Source: Algibacter luteus (GTDB taxonomy: Bacteria; Bacteroidota; Bacteroidia; Flavobacteriales; Flavobacteriaceae). From it: 64,000 nucleotides of DNA. The notes under the pieces were generated by a model, which worked only from the letters and a program-made list of their open reading frames with translations, did no database searches and was not told where the DNA came from. Shown here in pieces: positions 1 through 9,702 of the stretch. The translations under genes were made by a program, and so were the position numbers. The stretch lies in contig NZ_FQYK01000001.1 in assembly GCF_900141715.1 (NCBI RefSeq), forward strand, positions 186,001 to 250,000, read 5' to 3'. The first letter of the stretch is position 1; each line of letters opens with the position of its first letter.

Positions 1-861
1 ATTCTTAAAGAGAGAAATATAATTACGTCAATTAGGGGGAAGGGTTTTTATATTTCCCGAACTAAATTAATTAAGAAATTAAACATTCTATTTCTTATCA
101 ATAAATTGAGCTGGTACAAAATGGAAATCTATCATTCATTTTTAAATAGCATTGGTCCTAACGCTTATATTGACTTACATATTTATCATTGTGATGAATC
201 CTTATTTTTAAATTTGCTTAGTAAACATGAAAAAGCTTATGACTATTATGTTATTATGCCCCATTTTAAAACTGAAAATAGTGAGTACACAAGTACTACA
301 GTGGCTGTAACACAAGCTATGAATAAGATTCCAAAAAACAAATTAATTATACTAGACAATAAACAAATTCCAATTGAAGATAATATTATTACTGTTTATG
401 AGGACTTTGAAAACGATATTTACAATGCTCTAAAAAAAGGAATTAAAAAAATTTCTAGATATAAAAAAATCATTCTTATTTATCCAGAAAAAGCAGTTTA
501 TCCTTATCCCAAAAGAATTAAACGTGGTTTCATGAGATTTTGTGCTAAACATAATTTGGACTTCGATATTTTAAATCGAGTTTATGACGACATGATTCTT
601 TTAAAAGGAGATTTATTCATAACCATTGAAGAAGACGACTTAATTAATTTGCTTGAACAAATAAGAGAAAAAGAGTTTGTCTTAGGAAATGATATAGGTA
701 TTATTTCATATAACGACACACCGTTAAAAGCACTTCTTGGAATTACAGTTATTTCAACCGATTTTAGAATCATGGGAGAAACAACAGCAGGTATGATTTT
801 AAATAATGAGAAGGGAGTTTACAAAGTGCCTTTTAATTTTATTGAAAGAAAATCCGTTTAG
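1..861 (+). CDS. GntR-family regulator with sugar-binding-type effector domain, 5' end outside window
   Basis: The frame is open from base 1, so the true start lies upstream; the TTG at 106 is not the start. The first 24 visible residues (end of the winged helix) are identical to residues 63-86 of the next gene, and the rest aligns along its whole length with the effector domain of that paralogue. The visible part is therefore the wing plus a periplasmic-binding-protein-like (LacI/GalR-type) ligand domain. Family knowledge: such GntR proteins in Bacteroidota are cytoplasmic, sugar-responsive repressors or activators. The effector domain has diverged more than the wing, and identical wing residues are encoded by different synonymous codons, so the duplication is not recent. 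The ligand is unknown; position at the PUL edge suggests a monosaccharide or uronate signal. Confidence 0.85.
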   Translation: MLKERNIITSIRGKGFYISRTKLIKKLNILFLINKLSWYKMEIYHSFLNSIGPNAYIDLHIYHCDESLFLNLLSKHEKAYDYYVIMPHFKTENSEYTSTTVAVTQAMNKIPKNKLIILDNKQIPIEDNIITVYEDFENDIYNALKKGIKKISRYKKIILIYPEKAVYPYPKRIKRGFMRFCAKHNLDFDILNRVYDDMILLKGDLFITIEEDDLINLLEQIREKEFVLGNDIGIISYNDTPLKALLGITVISTDFRIMGETTAGMILNNEKGVYKVPFNFIERKSV

Positions 862-1047
862 CTGATAACTAAATATATACTTCTTTTCTTTAAACAAAGT
901 AATCTTTACTAATTTGTTTTGTTGAGATTTTCACGAAAAAAATTTAGTATAAGTACCAAAAAATTAGTTTAATTGTTAATTTCTATATTTATTGCATTAT
1001 TTAGAATTTTATAATTAATTTAAATTTTTTATTCAAACTTTTTCTAG

Positions 1048-2094
1048 ATGGATTTATATAAGTTTATAAATATTGACGAGAATTCAAGGGTACCAAAATA
1101 TCAACAAATTGTTGATTCGGTAATCGAAAATATTTCAAAAGGAAATTTCAATATAGATGAAAAAATACCTTCCATTAATAGGTTTAGTGAAGAATTCTAT
1201 TTATCTAGAGATACCGTAGAAAAAGCTTATAGCATCTTAAAAGAACGTAATATAATAACTTCAATTCGAGGTAAGGGGTTTTATATTTCCCGTACTAAAT
1301 TAATTTCTAAAGTCAATATCTTATTCTTAATCAACAAACTAAGCAACTATAAACTTAGAACTTACAACCACTTTATAGATGCCATTGGAGCTAATTCACA
1401 CACAGATTTACACGTTTACCATTGCGACGAAACCTTATTTTTAAATTTAATTGATAAAAATAAATCGGCATACGATTATTTTATAATCATGCCACATTTT
1501 AAAACCGATGATTTAAAACATGTAAGTTTCACTGATAAGGCTTTAAAAGCACTGGAAAAGATTCCGCAACAAAAATTAATTATTTTAGATAATATAAAAC
1601 CTGAAATGAGTGGTGCCTTAGGAGAAGTGTATCAAGATTTTGAAAATGATATATATGGAGCATTAAATGAAGGGCTTACCAAAATAAAGAAGTATCAAAA
1701 AATAATTTTAGTGTATCCTGAAAAGGCTGTTCATCCATATCCACGAAGAATTTTACATGGCTTTAGAAAATTTTGCGTTGAACATAATTTAGACTTCGAA
1801 ATTATAGACAAAGTATACCACGATATGATTCTAAAAAAAGGGGATCTATTTATTACTATTGAAGAAGCAGATTTAGTTAACTTGGTTAAACAAGTAAGAG
1901 AAGACGAATATATTCTAGGAAGCGATATAGGCATCATATCTTACAACGATACGCCTTTAAAAGACCTTTTGGGGATTACCGTAATATCAACAGATTTTAA
2001 AGTTATGGGAGAAACTGCTGCACAAATTATTTTGAACAAGAAAAAGCTCAAACTAAAAGCGCCTTTTAATTTAATTGAAAGAGATTCGTTGTAA
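1048..2094 (+). CDS. GntR-family transcriptional regulator with periplasmic-binding-like effector domain
   Basis: This 348-residue protein has an N-terminal GntR winged helix-turn-helix (about residues 10-82, with the RVPKYQQI start and the LSRDTVEKAY recognition helix). A LacI/GalR-like ligand-binding domain follows (about 88-345), ending in the motif GIISYNDTPL...ITVISTDF typical of that fold. It is a tandem paralogue of the preceding gene, separated by 186 AT-rich bases that may hold its own promoter. It converges with the minus-strand sulfatase operon, whose last stop is only 10 bases away. Family knowledge supports a sugar-responsive DNA-binding role. Which promoters it controls cannot be told from the sequence: GntR proteins normally bind inverted repeats, whereas the shared PUL promoter motif here is a direct repeat. 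Confidence 0.9.
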   Translation: MDLYKFINIDENSRVPKYQQIVDSVIENISKGNFNIDEKIPSINRFSEEFYLSRDTVEKAYSILKERNIITSIRGKGFYISRTKLISKVNILFLINKLSNYKLRTYNHFIDAIGANSHTDLHVYHCDETLFLNLIDKNKSAYDYFIIMPHFKTDDLKHVSFTDKALKALEKIPQQKLIILDNIKPEMSGALGEVYQDFENDIYGALNEGLTKIKKYQKIILVYPEKAVHPYPRRILHGFRKFCVEHNLDFEIIDKVYHDMILKKGDLFITIEEADLVNLVKQVREDEYILGSDIGIISYNDTPLKDLLGITVISTDFKVMGETAAQIILNKKKLKLKAPFNLIERDSL

Positions 2095-2104
2095 CAAAAA
2101 ACAA

Positions 2105-3250
2105 TTAATTTTTAATTCTGTAAGTACGCATTTGTATGCTAGCTGGACTACTTACATCAATATCTTCTTGTAGTTTTTTAAGAGTTCCCGTTTGAAGATT
2201 CCTTTTAAATACAATTATATTATCTGTAAATTGATTTGCTACTAATAAAAAGTTTCCATCAGGAGAAATAGCAAAATTTCTTGGATGTTCTCCATATGTT
2301 GGTTCATGACCTACAAGACTTAAAGTACCTAAATCTTGATTTATTAAAAATATAGAAATGCTATCTTCTTCAGGCCCACGATTTGACGCATATAGAAATT
2401 TACCATCTGGGGAAATATGTATATCTGCTGCCCTGTAAATATCTTGAATTTGTTGATAAGACAGATAATCTTCGATAAAAGTCAAATTACCATTATTATA
2501 TTCATAAGCAGTAATTTTACCGCTTAACTCTGCCACACCATAACCAAATTTTCCGTTAGGATGAAATGCAAAATGCCTAGGTCCACTTCCAGGTTTCACC
2601 TTAATTTCATTTTCATTTTGAAGTACTGAATCTTTGTGATTACTTATAAAATTGAAACCTCGTATTTTATCCGAACCCAAATCTTGAGCAAATAGGAACT
2701 TTCCATCAGGTGAAAAGTTTGAAGAATGAATATGCGCACTTTCTTGTCGGCTTTCAATTATGCTACTATCTTTGAAACGAATAACCTGATTGTAAGATTT
2801 CAAACTGCCATTTTGGTTAATTTTGAAAACACTTAAGCTTGGATCTGAATAATTGGAATTCACAAGATACTCACCTGTTTTACTTATCTCTAGATGCGCT
2901 GGATTTCTTCCGCCTGTATCTTGCATATTCAATAGCTTCAGCTTATAATTTATAGAATCTACCGCAAAAGCAGCAATCTTTCCATTATAATTCATCTGAC
3001 TTTCAACCACCGAATATAGATACTTACCATTTTGCGCTAAACGTAAAAACGATGTATTTATAATACTATCTACTGTGAATTTTAAGGTGCTTTTTCCTGT
3101 ATGATTATCAAACTCATAAACATGAATGCCTTTACCTGGTTTTTTATCAGTAAAACTCCCCACAAATAATAAAGTTCTCTCTTTTTCTGTTTTACAGCTA
3201 ATCACACTGCATAGCATTATAAAGAAAACTAATATTTGGTAATATTTCAT
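2105..3250 (-). CDS. Lactonase-family (PF10282-type) seven-bladed propeller lipoprotein
   Basis: A 381-residue protein with a lipoprotein signal peptide (lipobox ending at Cys19, VISC). Repeated blades carry the hallmark phrases of the 6-phosphogluconolactonase-like lactonase family: FSPDGKFLFAQDLGSDK, ISPDGKFLYASNRG, FAISPDGNFLLVANQ. Cytoplasmic Pgl-type enzymes open 6-phosphogluconolactone. An exported lipid-anchored version cannot act on a cytosolic phosphosugar, so it more likely opens an aldonolactone in the periplasm or only shares the fold. It is the last gene of the sulfatase operon, 42 bases after the kelch gene. If the pathway oxidises sugars to lactones it could supply the acid-sugar operon at 32748-38127; this is inference. 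Confidence 0.8.
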   Translation of the reverse strand: MKYYQILVFFIMLCSVISCKTEKERTLLFVGSFTDKKPGKGIHVYEFDNHTGKSTLKFTVDSIINTSFLRLAQNGKYLYSVVESQMNYNGKIAAFAVDSINYKLKLLNMQDTGGRNPAHLEISKTGEYLVNSNYSDPSLSVFKINQNGSLKSYNQVIRFKDSSIIESRQESAHIHSSNFSPDGKFLFAQDLGSDKIRGFNFISNHKDSVLQNENEIKVKPGSGPRHFAFHPNGKFGYGVAELSGKITAYEYNNGNLTFIEDYLSYQQIQDIYRAADIHISPDGKFLYASNRGPEEDSISIFLINQDLGTLSLVGHEPTYGEHPRNFAISPDGNFLLVANQFTDNIIVFKRNLQTGTLKKLQEDIDVSSPASIQMRTYRIKN

Positions 3251-3292
3251 GTTATTGAATTATTTAATTAATTAACAATAAGGTAAATTCTT

Positions 3293-4285
3293 TTATCTCA
3301 AGCAAGCTTCTAATGAAGACAGTTCTGGTTTTCCTCCACGATTACCACTCCCCGCTGCTGTGTAAATCGTGTTTTCATAAAGTATGGCTTGTGTTCCGTG
3401 TCTTCCTGTAGTAAGTTTTGGCCCATCTTTCCAGCTACCACTTTTTATATCCATAATTTCAACATCGTTATGAGCTGTTTTTTGACTTGCACTTTCACCA
3501 CCAATAATAATTAAATTTCCGCCATTAATAATAGTTGATGCCCCCGCTCTTTGAGTGATAATTTTTGAAGCTTCAGAAAGTGTAACCCATTCATCCTTCT
3601 CTATATCATAAACATCAATTTCCGGAATGGTAAGATTAAATGTTTCATTAGTTTTTGCAGATGAGTTTCTACCACTAGCGCAATAAATATTGTTATTATG
3701 AATAGCCGCTTGAAAATGATCTCTTGCTCTTGGAGCATTAGTTAAAACAGTCCATTTACCAGTTTTGAAATTATATGTATCCGCCCAGGGCACATGGCCT
3801 TCCCAATGTCCATCTGTAATACCGCAAATTATGTACGCAAAATCATCTTTTATTACAATTCCTGCTGAACCTCTTCTTCTAGATTCTGGAATGGTATCTC
3901 CCCATATCCATAAATCTTCAATTGGCTTATAAATTAATATTTTATCTAGTGGCGTTTCATGCGGGTATTTACCAGTCATCGCGCCAATAACGTAAATATT
4001 ATTATTATAATTTACAGCTTGAAAATGATGAATTTCAATTGGGGGTTTGGCACCTTGTGTCCATTTTTCAGTTTTTATATTATATATATCGACGGGTTTT
4101 AAACCTCTTCCTCCAATTAAGTAAAAAAGTCCGTTTGCTTCAACAAAACCGCATTCGTGTCTTGCTGATGGCAAATTATTTGTTTCAACCTGCTCCCATT
4201 TAAAACCCTCCAAAGATTTACATTGAAATAAAAAGAAAACCATCGAAAATAAAAGCAAAAATTGTACGGTATGTTTAATCGTCAT
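3293..4285 (-). CDS. Kelch-repeat lipoprotein
   Basis: A 330-residue protein with a lipoprotein signal (Cys22, LFQC). About six kelch blades of roughly 50 residues show the pattern of a hydrophobic strand plus GG or G, a variable loop, then an aromatic/tryptophan strand: LFYLIGGRG...EKW, NIYVIGAM...DLW, FAYIICGIT...GKW, NIYCASGRN...DEW, NLIIIGGES...GSW, TIYTAAGSG. The fold is a beta-propeller. Bacterial periplasmic kelch proteins include mutarotases (NanM type) and carbohydrate-binding or enzyme-partner proteins, and no catalytic residue can be assigned here. It sits 17 bases after the heparinase-like lyase and 42 bases before the lactonase-like gene. A role on oligosaccharides released by the neighbouring enzymes is inferred. 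Confidence 0.75.
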   Translation of the reverse strand: MTIKHTVQFLLLFSMVFFLFQCKSLEGFKWEQVETNNLPSARHECGFVEANGLFYLIGGRGLKPVDIYNIKTEKWTQGAKPPIEIHHFQAVNYNNNIYVIGAMTGKYPHETPLDKILIYKPIEDLWIWGDTIPESRRRGSAGIVIKDDFAYIICGITDGHWEGHVPWADTYNFKTGKWTVLTNAPRARDHFQAAIHNNNIYCASGRNSSAKTNETFNLTIPEIDVYDIEKDEWVTLSEASKIITQRAGASTIINGGNLIIIGGESASQKTAHNDVEIMDIKSGSWKDGPKLTTGRHGTQAILYENTIYTAAGSGNRGGKPELSSLEACLR

Positions 4286-4302
4286 AAATTTTTAAACTTT
4301 AT

Positions 4303-6783
4303 TTAATATTCTTTATAAAATACGTTATCAGTAATTGGGCCAATGACTTCATTTTTATAAGTCATACTTTCACCTTCACCAATATAAATACTTTTTAATT
4401 CTTTTTTTTGATTTAAGGTAATAACTGCAAAAGTTCCTTTAAAAAAGGCATCTATTTCTTCATTCTGAAATGATTCATTTTTAGATTGCGTAATAATATA
4501 TTGAATTAATGTTTCAAAAGATGTTTTACTCACAATTTTTAAGCCTTTATACCGTCCGTCTTGTTCAATTTTAGTAACGGATTGAATGGATGGTGTTTCC
4601 TTTTCATTATAAGGTTCAAAAACCACCACAAATGGATTTTCCCATGCCTCGCCTTCCTTTCTAATGACTAAGGCTGGTGTTGGCATAGCGTCATAAGGTT
4701 CAGGAGACTCGAAAGTAGTTGGCGCTTTTACTTTGGTGTAGGTTCTGTTTTCAAAACCCGGAATATGCAATTGCATAAAAATATCGCCTTGTTTTAATTT
4801 TTTTGTATGAAATGTAGCTTTTACATCACTTGTAAACGATTTTGATGTTTTTACATCTTTGAAAAAATGCCATCCTGGATGCCTATAAACTTTGTTACGT
4901 TGCCAAGGCGAATCTGCATTCGTCATGTATCTTTTAGGTGTTTTTTGAAAATCTAAATCCTTGTTTTCAAAAACTAATTTATCTCCTATGTTGTGATATA
5001 AATAATCATGATATTCATTCGGTAGTCTGGATTTTGAACGAAACACATCCACATAATACCCTGTTGTTGGTGAAGTTCTAATTAAAGCCAAGGTGCGTTC
5101 TTGAGTTGCTTCGGCCTTATCCCCTTTATCATCTTCAAAACTTGTTAAACTAAAAGAATGATTGGGAGACACCCCTGTTTTACCAACTTCGGGTTCCATA
5201 GAAATAAGTTCAATTTTATTCATCCCTAAATTAACCCATCCGCCTTCACCTTGCGAACTCCCATTTACGATAACTGTATTATGAGCAGCAAAAATTCTGG
5301 AATAGTTTTCATGAAGGTCTACACCATAGCGATTTCGGCCGTTATCTACACCTAAGACCTGGCCTTCACCGTATAATTCAATATTCATGCCTTCCGCATG
5401 CCCATGTACCATGTGCGCACCACCAACAAAACACATTAAACCATCTTTGGGATTTTTAGTGCTACTTAAATTTCGCTGTAAAACAATACCTGCATGATAC
5501 ACTCTATCAGTCCGTGACAGGTCTACATTTGTAGATGCATTATCAAAACTACTATCGTACCAAAACAAAGCCTCGATACCTTCTCGTTTATATTTCCCTT
5601 TACTAATTGCCCTATTAATAAGTGGTGCAAATTTATTTTGAATTTCCGTTAACCCATCCATCTCAGCCAAGGCATATGCATCATCATAAGCTTCATAAGG
5701 CACATGAGCATGCCTATGTCCATCTCCCCAACGCACAATTTCATTGTTAGGATATACAAAATAATCTAGTCGCGGTAACGCATGTAACACATTTGGGTGC
5801 TTTTCCCCCAATTTTAAGGACGGATCGTATTTATTTAACACCAACATCAATCTTGCTAAAATAGATGTCGTATGGTTTAAATATTGAGATGTTTCTGGCC
5901 AGATATCACCTTCATTTTTATAATTTTTAACCATAACGTTTAAGGCATCTTGGTTTTCTGTACTTTCTGTTAAGAAATAGGATAACCATTTTTCTCGCTC
6001 CGCTTTATCATCCATTGCTAAGGCATTATACACCAAACTAGGTGCTTCTAAAACACAGTGGTTTGAGCCTGTTTGTCCATAATTTACCGATATGTTGGCG
6101 TAGGCTTTAAAAACATTTTGCGCTTCTTCAAAAGGAAAATCCACTTTTTTGTTTGTAATAATATCAAAAGCTTTCCCCTCTTTTATGAGATAAGGATGGA
6201 TAAAATCATAAATCAAGGGCAGTCTGTATCCTATAACACGAACTTCTCGAAAGCCATCATACGGAAATAACCAACCACCTCTACTGCGCCAAGTGGATAC
6301 TTCAGATTGCTGTACTGATTTTAAAAATGAATACAAAATACTACTTGCCATGTAAGCATATTTCTCATCTTGTGTTATGTAGTACATCGTACCACAATCT
6401 AAAGCCACTTGTAAATATTTAATTAAAAGTTCGGCAGGTTTCCAATCCTCATCTGTGGCATTATCCAAATTTTCTTGAACACCATTCCTTACATGTGTTG
6501 TTTTTAAAAATGGAGGAAAATGGTTTTGTTGTTTTTCAGACCAATTGAATGGCAGTTGTTTTATATATAATTGTGGGTTATCGTAAAACTTGTTAACCTC
6601 AACATCGGTTTTTAATTTCAATTTTAAATAGATGTCGTTAGCCCAGTTTTGAGTATTTATTTTCTCAAGAATTTGACCACACTCTTCTGAAGTAACTAAA
6701 ATAAATGGACGTTTTTTGATTTGACTACTCACGCTATTAGTAATCAAAATCAAAAAAACAAGCTTTAATAATTTAAAATTCAT
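4303..6783 (-). CDS. Heparinase II/III-like polysaccharide lyase, exported
   Basis: An 826-residue protein with a cleavable signal peptide (LILITNSVSSQ). The N-terminal half is an (alpha/alpha) toroid with conserved stretches such as GQTGSNHCVLEAPS and GDIWPETSQYLNHT. The C-terminal half begins near residue 430 and is the antiparallel beta-sheet domain of the heparinase II/III family, recognisable from GGAHMVHGHAEGMNIELYGEG and IFAAHNTVIVNG. The His/Tyr-rich GHRHAHVPYEAYDD segment is typical of the active-site cleft. Enzymes of this fold cleave uronic-acid polymers by beta-elimination. In ulvan PULs a member of this superfamily (PL40) is known; that assignment is a guess, and PL12, PL15 or PL17-like specificity cannot be excluded. 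It is the eighth gene of the operon, 22 bases after a sulfatase. Confidence 0.75.
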   Translation of the reverse strand: MNFKLLKLVFLILITNSVSSQIKKRPFILVTSEECGQILEKINTQNWANDIYLKLKLKTDVEVNKFYDNPQLYIKQLPFNWSEKQQNHFPPFLKTTHVRNGVQENLDNATDEDWKPAELLIKYLQVALDCGTMYYITQDEKYAYMASSILYSFLKSVQQSEVSTWRSRGGWLFPYDGFREVRVIGYRLPLIYDFIHPYLIKEGKAFDIITNKKVDFPFEEAQNVFKAYANISVNYGQTGSNHCVLEAPSLVYNALAMDDKAEREKWLSYFLTESTENQDALNVMVKNYKNEGDIWPETSQYLNHTTSILARLMLVLNKYDPSLKLGEKHPNVLHALPRLDYFVYPNNEIVRWGDGHRHAHVPYEAYDDAYALAEMDGLTEIQNKFAPLINRAISKGKYKREGIEALFWYDSSFDNASTNVDLSRTDRVYHAGIVLQRNLSSTKNPKDGLMCFVGGAHMVHGHAEGMNIELYGEGQVLGVDNGRNRYGVDLHENYSRIFAAHNTVIVNGSSQGEGGWVNLGMNKIELISMEPEVGKTGVSPNHSFSLTSFEDDKGDKAEATQERTLALIRTSPTTGYYVDVFRSKSRLPNEYHDYLYHNIGDKLVFENKDLDFQKTPKRYMTNADSPWQRNKVYRHPGWHFFKDVKTSKSFTSDVKATFHTKKLKQGDIFMQLHIPGFENRTYTKVKAPTTFESPEPYDAMPTPALVIRKEGEAWENPFVVVFEPYNEKETPSIQSVTKIEQDGRYKGLKIVSKTSFETLIQYIITQSKNESFQNEEIDAFFKGTFAVITLNQKKELKSIYIGEGESMTYKNEVIGPITDNVFYKEY

Positions 6784-6805
6784 ATTATGTTTTGGTTGTG
6801 TTTAA

Positions 6806-8251
6806 TCACTCAAACCATTCTGTATTGTATATATTTCGTAATCTTTCTAAATCATTTTTAAATTTAGGATCGTTAGTGAAATGCGTCGTCTCAAAAGGGT
6901 CTTGCTTCAAGTTTAACAACTGTTCTTCAACGCCTTCTAAATCATAGCGCACATATTTTAAACCATTTTTATCAACAACCATTTTACCTATTTCACTTTC
7001 CACACCAAGTGTTTCACGCCATGCTACAGCTTGGCCTTCAAAAAGTGGTTTTAAACTTTTACCTCGATTATCAGAAACTCCCTCTATATTGGCATAATCG
7101 CACACTGTAGGAAGTAAGTCTATTCCATTTGAAATCAAATCCACCTCGTTGACTTTACCTGCTGGAATATGGCCTTTCCACATCGCCATAAAAGGAATAT
7201 TTGCTGATTCTTCGTATAATGTTGACTTATGTTCCATACGATGACTTGCACTCATATCTCCATGATCGCTTGAGAAAATAACAAGTGTATTCTCTTCTTG
7301 TCCGCTGTTTTTTATAGCATCCAAAATCACTTGCACTTCTCTGTCCATCACCTCAGTTAAACGATGGTAAGCATACCTATGATGCCTCCAATCGTTATCT
7401 GTAAAATGTTCTCTCGCGTTTTTACGAAACGGTCTGGCATTTATTAGGCTCTTGACTGCTACAGGTTCATCAATTTGAGGTTCGAAATTTTTTGGAAGCG
7501 GTGGACAATAATTCGCATAAAAATCTTCTTCAGTAATACCTTCAGGAATTTTCATAGCTTCATCTAAGGTCGCCAATTCAACCTTAGCTCGTTTTAATAG
7601 TATAGCGTCATTTTCACTAGTGGCTTTTTCGCGCAATGCCATATAGCAAATATCATGCGGATTTATCAATGAAACTACCATAAAGTATGGGTTTTCATGT
7701 TTTTCTTTAATAATATCTGCCGCCTTATTTACCAACTCACCTCTTTCATCATCGCTAAATTTATTAAAGCCAAGTGCTTTAGGTGTGAGTGACTCTGGCA
7801 AATGTTCTTTTCCACCAAAGTATAATTCATAATTCGCTTTTTTAAGATATGAAGCAATGGTAGTGTTTGCGACTTCTTGAGAAACCTGAGGAATTTTCAT
7901 AGACGCTCTGTTTTCTCGAATTTCATTCCCCTTATCATCTTTAAAATAACTTGGAAACCTACCAGTCATTAAACTAACTCTTGCCGGCGAGCAAACTGGA
8001 TTGGTAGTATAAGCTCTTGTAAAACGGATACCATTCTTAGCAATATAATCTAGTGCGGGTGTTTTTAAATAGGTGTTACCAGCGCAACTCATCATATTAG
8101 CGCTCATTTGGTCAACATAAACATATATAATGTTAGGTTGGGGTTTTTTTTGATCTACTTTTTTTGCTTTATTCTGACAACTAGTTATTCCTATAAAAAG
8201 GAAAAAAAACACAGAAAGTAATTTGTAATTTGGATTCGTGAAAATTTTCAT
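6806..8251 (-). CDS. S1-family sulfatase (CSPAR), lipoprotein
   Basis: A 481-residue formylglycine-dependent sulfatase. It has a lipoprotein signal with Cys25 (GITSC). The S1 signature C-x-P-x-R is present as CSPARVSLMTG with the modified cysteine at 87. The metal-binding start is YVYVDQM (Asp47-Gln48 rather than the usual Asp-Asp). The second metal-site block is IFSSDHGDM and a C-terminal EHKSTLYEES block follows. The Asp-Gln variant and the SSDHGD/HKSTLYE arrangement differ from the iduronate-sulfatase-like proteins further along the operon, so it probably removes sulfate at a different position. It acts in the periplasm and needs a formylglycine-generating enzyme or anSME, neither of which is in the window. 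Gaps to its neighbours are 22 and 11 bases. Confidence 0.9.
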   Translation of the reverse strand: MKIFTNPNYKLLSVFFFLFIGITSCQNKAKKVDQKKPQPNIIYVYVDQMSANMMSCAGNTYLKTPALDYIAKNGIRFTRAYTTNPVCSPARVSLMTGRFPSYFKDDKGNEIRENRASMKIPQVSQEVANTTIASYLKKANYELYFGGKEHLPESLTPKALGFNKFSDDERGELVNKAADIIKEKHENPYFMVVSLINPHDICYMALREKATSENDAILLKRAKVELATLDEAMKIPEGITEEDFYANYCPPLPKNFEPQIDEPVAVKSLINARPFRKNAREHFTDNDWRHHRYAYHRLTEVMDREVQVILDAIKNSGQEENTLVIFSSDHGDMSASHRMEHKSTLYEESANIPFMAMWKGHIPAGKVNEVDLISNGIDLLPTVCDYANIEGVSDNRGKSLKPLFEGQAVAWRETLGVESEIGKMVVDKNGLKYVRYDLEGVEEQLLNLKQDPFETTHFTNDPKFKNDLERLRNIYNTEWFE

Positions 8252-8262
8252 GACTTTAACTA

Positions 8263-9690
8263 TTATTTTAAAAAATCTTTACCCCATTTTGCTCTTAGTT
8301 CTTTTGCCAATTGGTTAACGGTTTCTAGATACTCAGGTTTTTCAGCTAAATTATCAAGTTCTAAAGGGTCTGTTTTGTGGTCGAACAACATACGTGCATA
8401 AGCCACTCCATCATCTTTTGTCCACTCGGTATAAAATAAATCACCTTTTATTAAAGTCACAGCATCTTTAAATTTACTAACCGCCCAATCTTTTTCCGGT
8501 GTTTCTCCATTTAATAGCGGAACAAAACTTTGGCCGTCAAGTGATTTTGGTGCTTCTACACCTATAAGTTCTGCTAAACTTGGGTAAATATCGATATACT
8601 CTGTTATAGCATCTGTTTTCTGACCATTCGTTTTACCAGGTACTTTTATTACTAATGGTGTTCTTAAAGCCGTTTCGAAAGTGGAGTGTTTACACCATAA
8701 TTGATGGTCGCCCAAATTCCAACCGTGGTCGCCCCATAAAACAACTATGGTATCGTCTTCTAGCTCTAATCGTTTTAATTCATCTAAAACCAAACCAATT
8801 TGTGCATCTACATAACTTACACAAGCGTAATAACCGTGTATCAATTCTTTAGCTAAATCATCAGGAATATCGCCTTTCTTAGGAATATTACCATAATTTC
8901 TTAACTCACCAAAATTATGAAATGCTTGTTTCGGTGTGCTTTCTGGCTGAAGATAACTATCGGGAAATTCAATTTTAGATCTATCATACAAATCCCAATA
9001 TTTTTTTGGAGCATTGAATGGTAAATGCGGTTTCATAAATCCAATAGCTAAAAAGAAAGGTGTGTTTTTGTTTTTTAGCTTTTGTAAATCTGCTATTCCC
9101 TTTTGCGCTATTTTACCATCAAAGTATGCAGTATCATTAACTTCAGCCATTTCAAAAGCAGTAGCACCAGCGACAGCCAAATTAGCATTACCATTCTCTT
9201 TTATATTTTTTTCTAATTGATAATTTCGAATATTCCCTTCTGGAAACCAGATAGAATTCCAAGAAGAAACATCATCCTCAACATTATGATAAATTTTACC
9301 ATCAGCAATTGTGGTATAACCGTTTTGTTTTAAAAGTCTTGGTAAAGAAATCGCATCAGGAACATCCACATCGGCTCTGGTACTATAATCTATAAAACGA
9401 TGTCTTGTGGGACGTAGCCCCGTTAATAGACTTGCTCTTGAAGCCCCGCATACCGGAATGTTGCAATACGCTCGATTAAAAACTAAACTCTCTTCAGCCA
9501 ATTTATCGAGATTGGGTGATTGAATATGATTAGCACCATAAAAGTTGAGTTCAGGACGCAAATCGTCAACTGCAATAAACAATATGTTCATTGGTTTTTG
9601 TTCTAGTGAGTCTGTAGTTTTATCTTTTTCATTTTTACATGACATAAAAAGCAAGGACAAACCAATTATATATTTGAAAAATTTATTCAT
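8263..9690 (-). CDS. S1-family sulfatase, iduronate-2-sulfatase-like, CGASR variant
   Basis: A 475-residue protein with lipoprotein Cys18 (LFMSC). It has the classical metal-binding AVDDLRPEL (Asp42, Asp43) and the phrases [20 protein letters not shown] and [22 protein letters not shown], which are characteristic of iduronate-2-sulfatase-like enzymes (S1_7 type). The formylglycine motif reads CGASR (Cys81), with Ala in place of the usual Pro. It is a close paralogue of the gene at 11191-12612, with long stretches identical, and an unrelated sulfatase lies between them. Likely substrates are sulfated rhamnose or uronate residues of imported oligosaccharides (inference from the PUL context). 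It is translated in an operon with 11-12 base gaps. Confidence 0.9.
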   Translation of the reverse strand: MNKFFKYIIGLSLLFMSCKNEKDKTTDSLEQKPMNILFIAVDDLRPELNFYGANHIQSPNLDKLAEESLVFNRAYCNIPVCGASRASLLTGLRPTRHRFIDYSTRADVDVPDAISLPRLLKQNGYTTIADGKIYHNVEDDVSSWNSIWFPEGNIRNYQLEKNIKENGNANLAVAGATAFEMAEVNDTAYFDGKIAQKGIADLQKLKNKNTPFFLAIGFMKPHLPFNAPKKYWDLYDRSKIEFPDSYLQPESTPKQAFHNFGELRNYGNIPKKGDIPDDLAKELIHGYYACVSYVDAQIGLVLDELKRLELEDDTIVVLWGDHGWNLGDHQLWCKHSTFETALRTPLVIKVPGKTNGQKTDAITEYIDIYPSLAELIGVEAPKSLDGQSFVPLLNGETPEKDWAVSKFKDAVTLIKGDLFYTEWTKDDGVAYARMLFDHKTDPLELDNLAEKPEYLETVNQLAKELRAKWGKDFLK

Positions 9691-9702
9691 TTTAATAAGT
9701 TT

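Noticed and set aside
106-861. A 251-codon ORF beginning with TTG at 106 as a complete gene
   Set aside because: The same frame is open to base 1 and encodes the winged-helix end that matches the next gene, so the gene is longer and starts outside the window.
862-1047. Hairpin after the first GntR gene as a terminator
   Set aside because: The AAACAAA/TTTGTTT pairing is interrupted and AT-only, with no proper T-tract; too weak to call.
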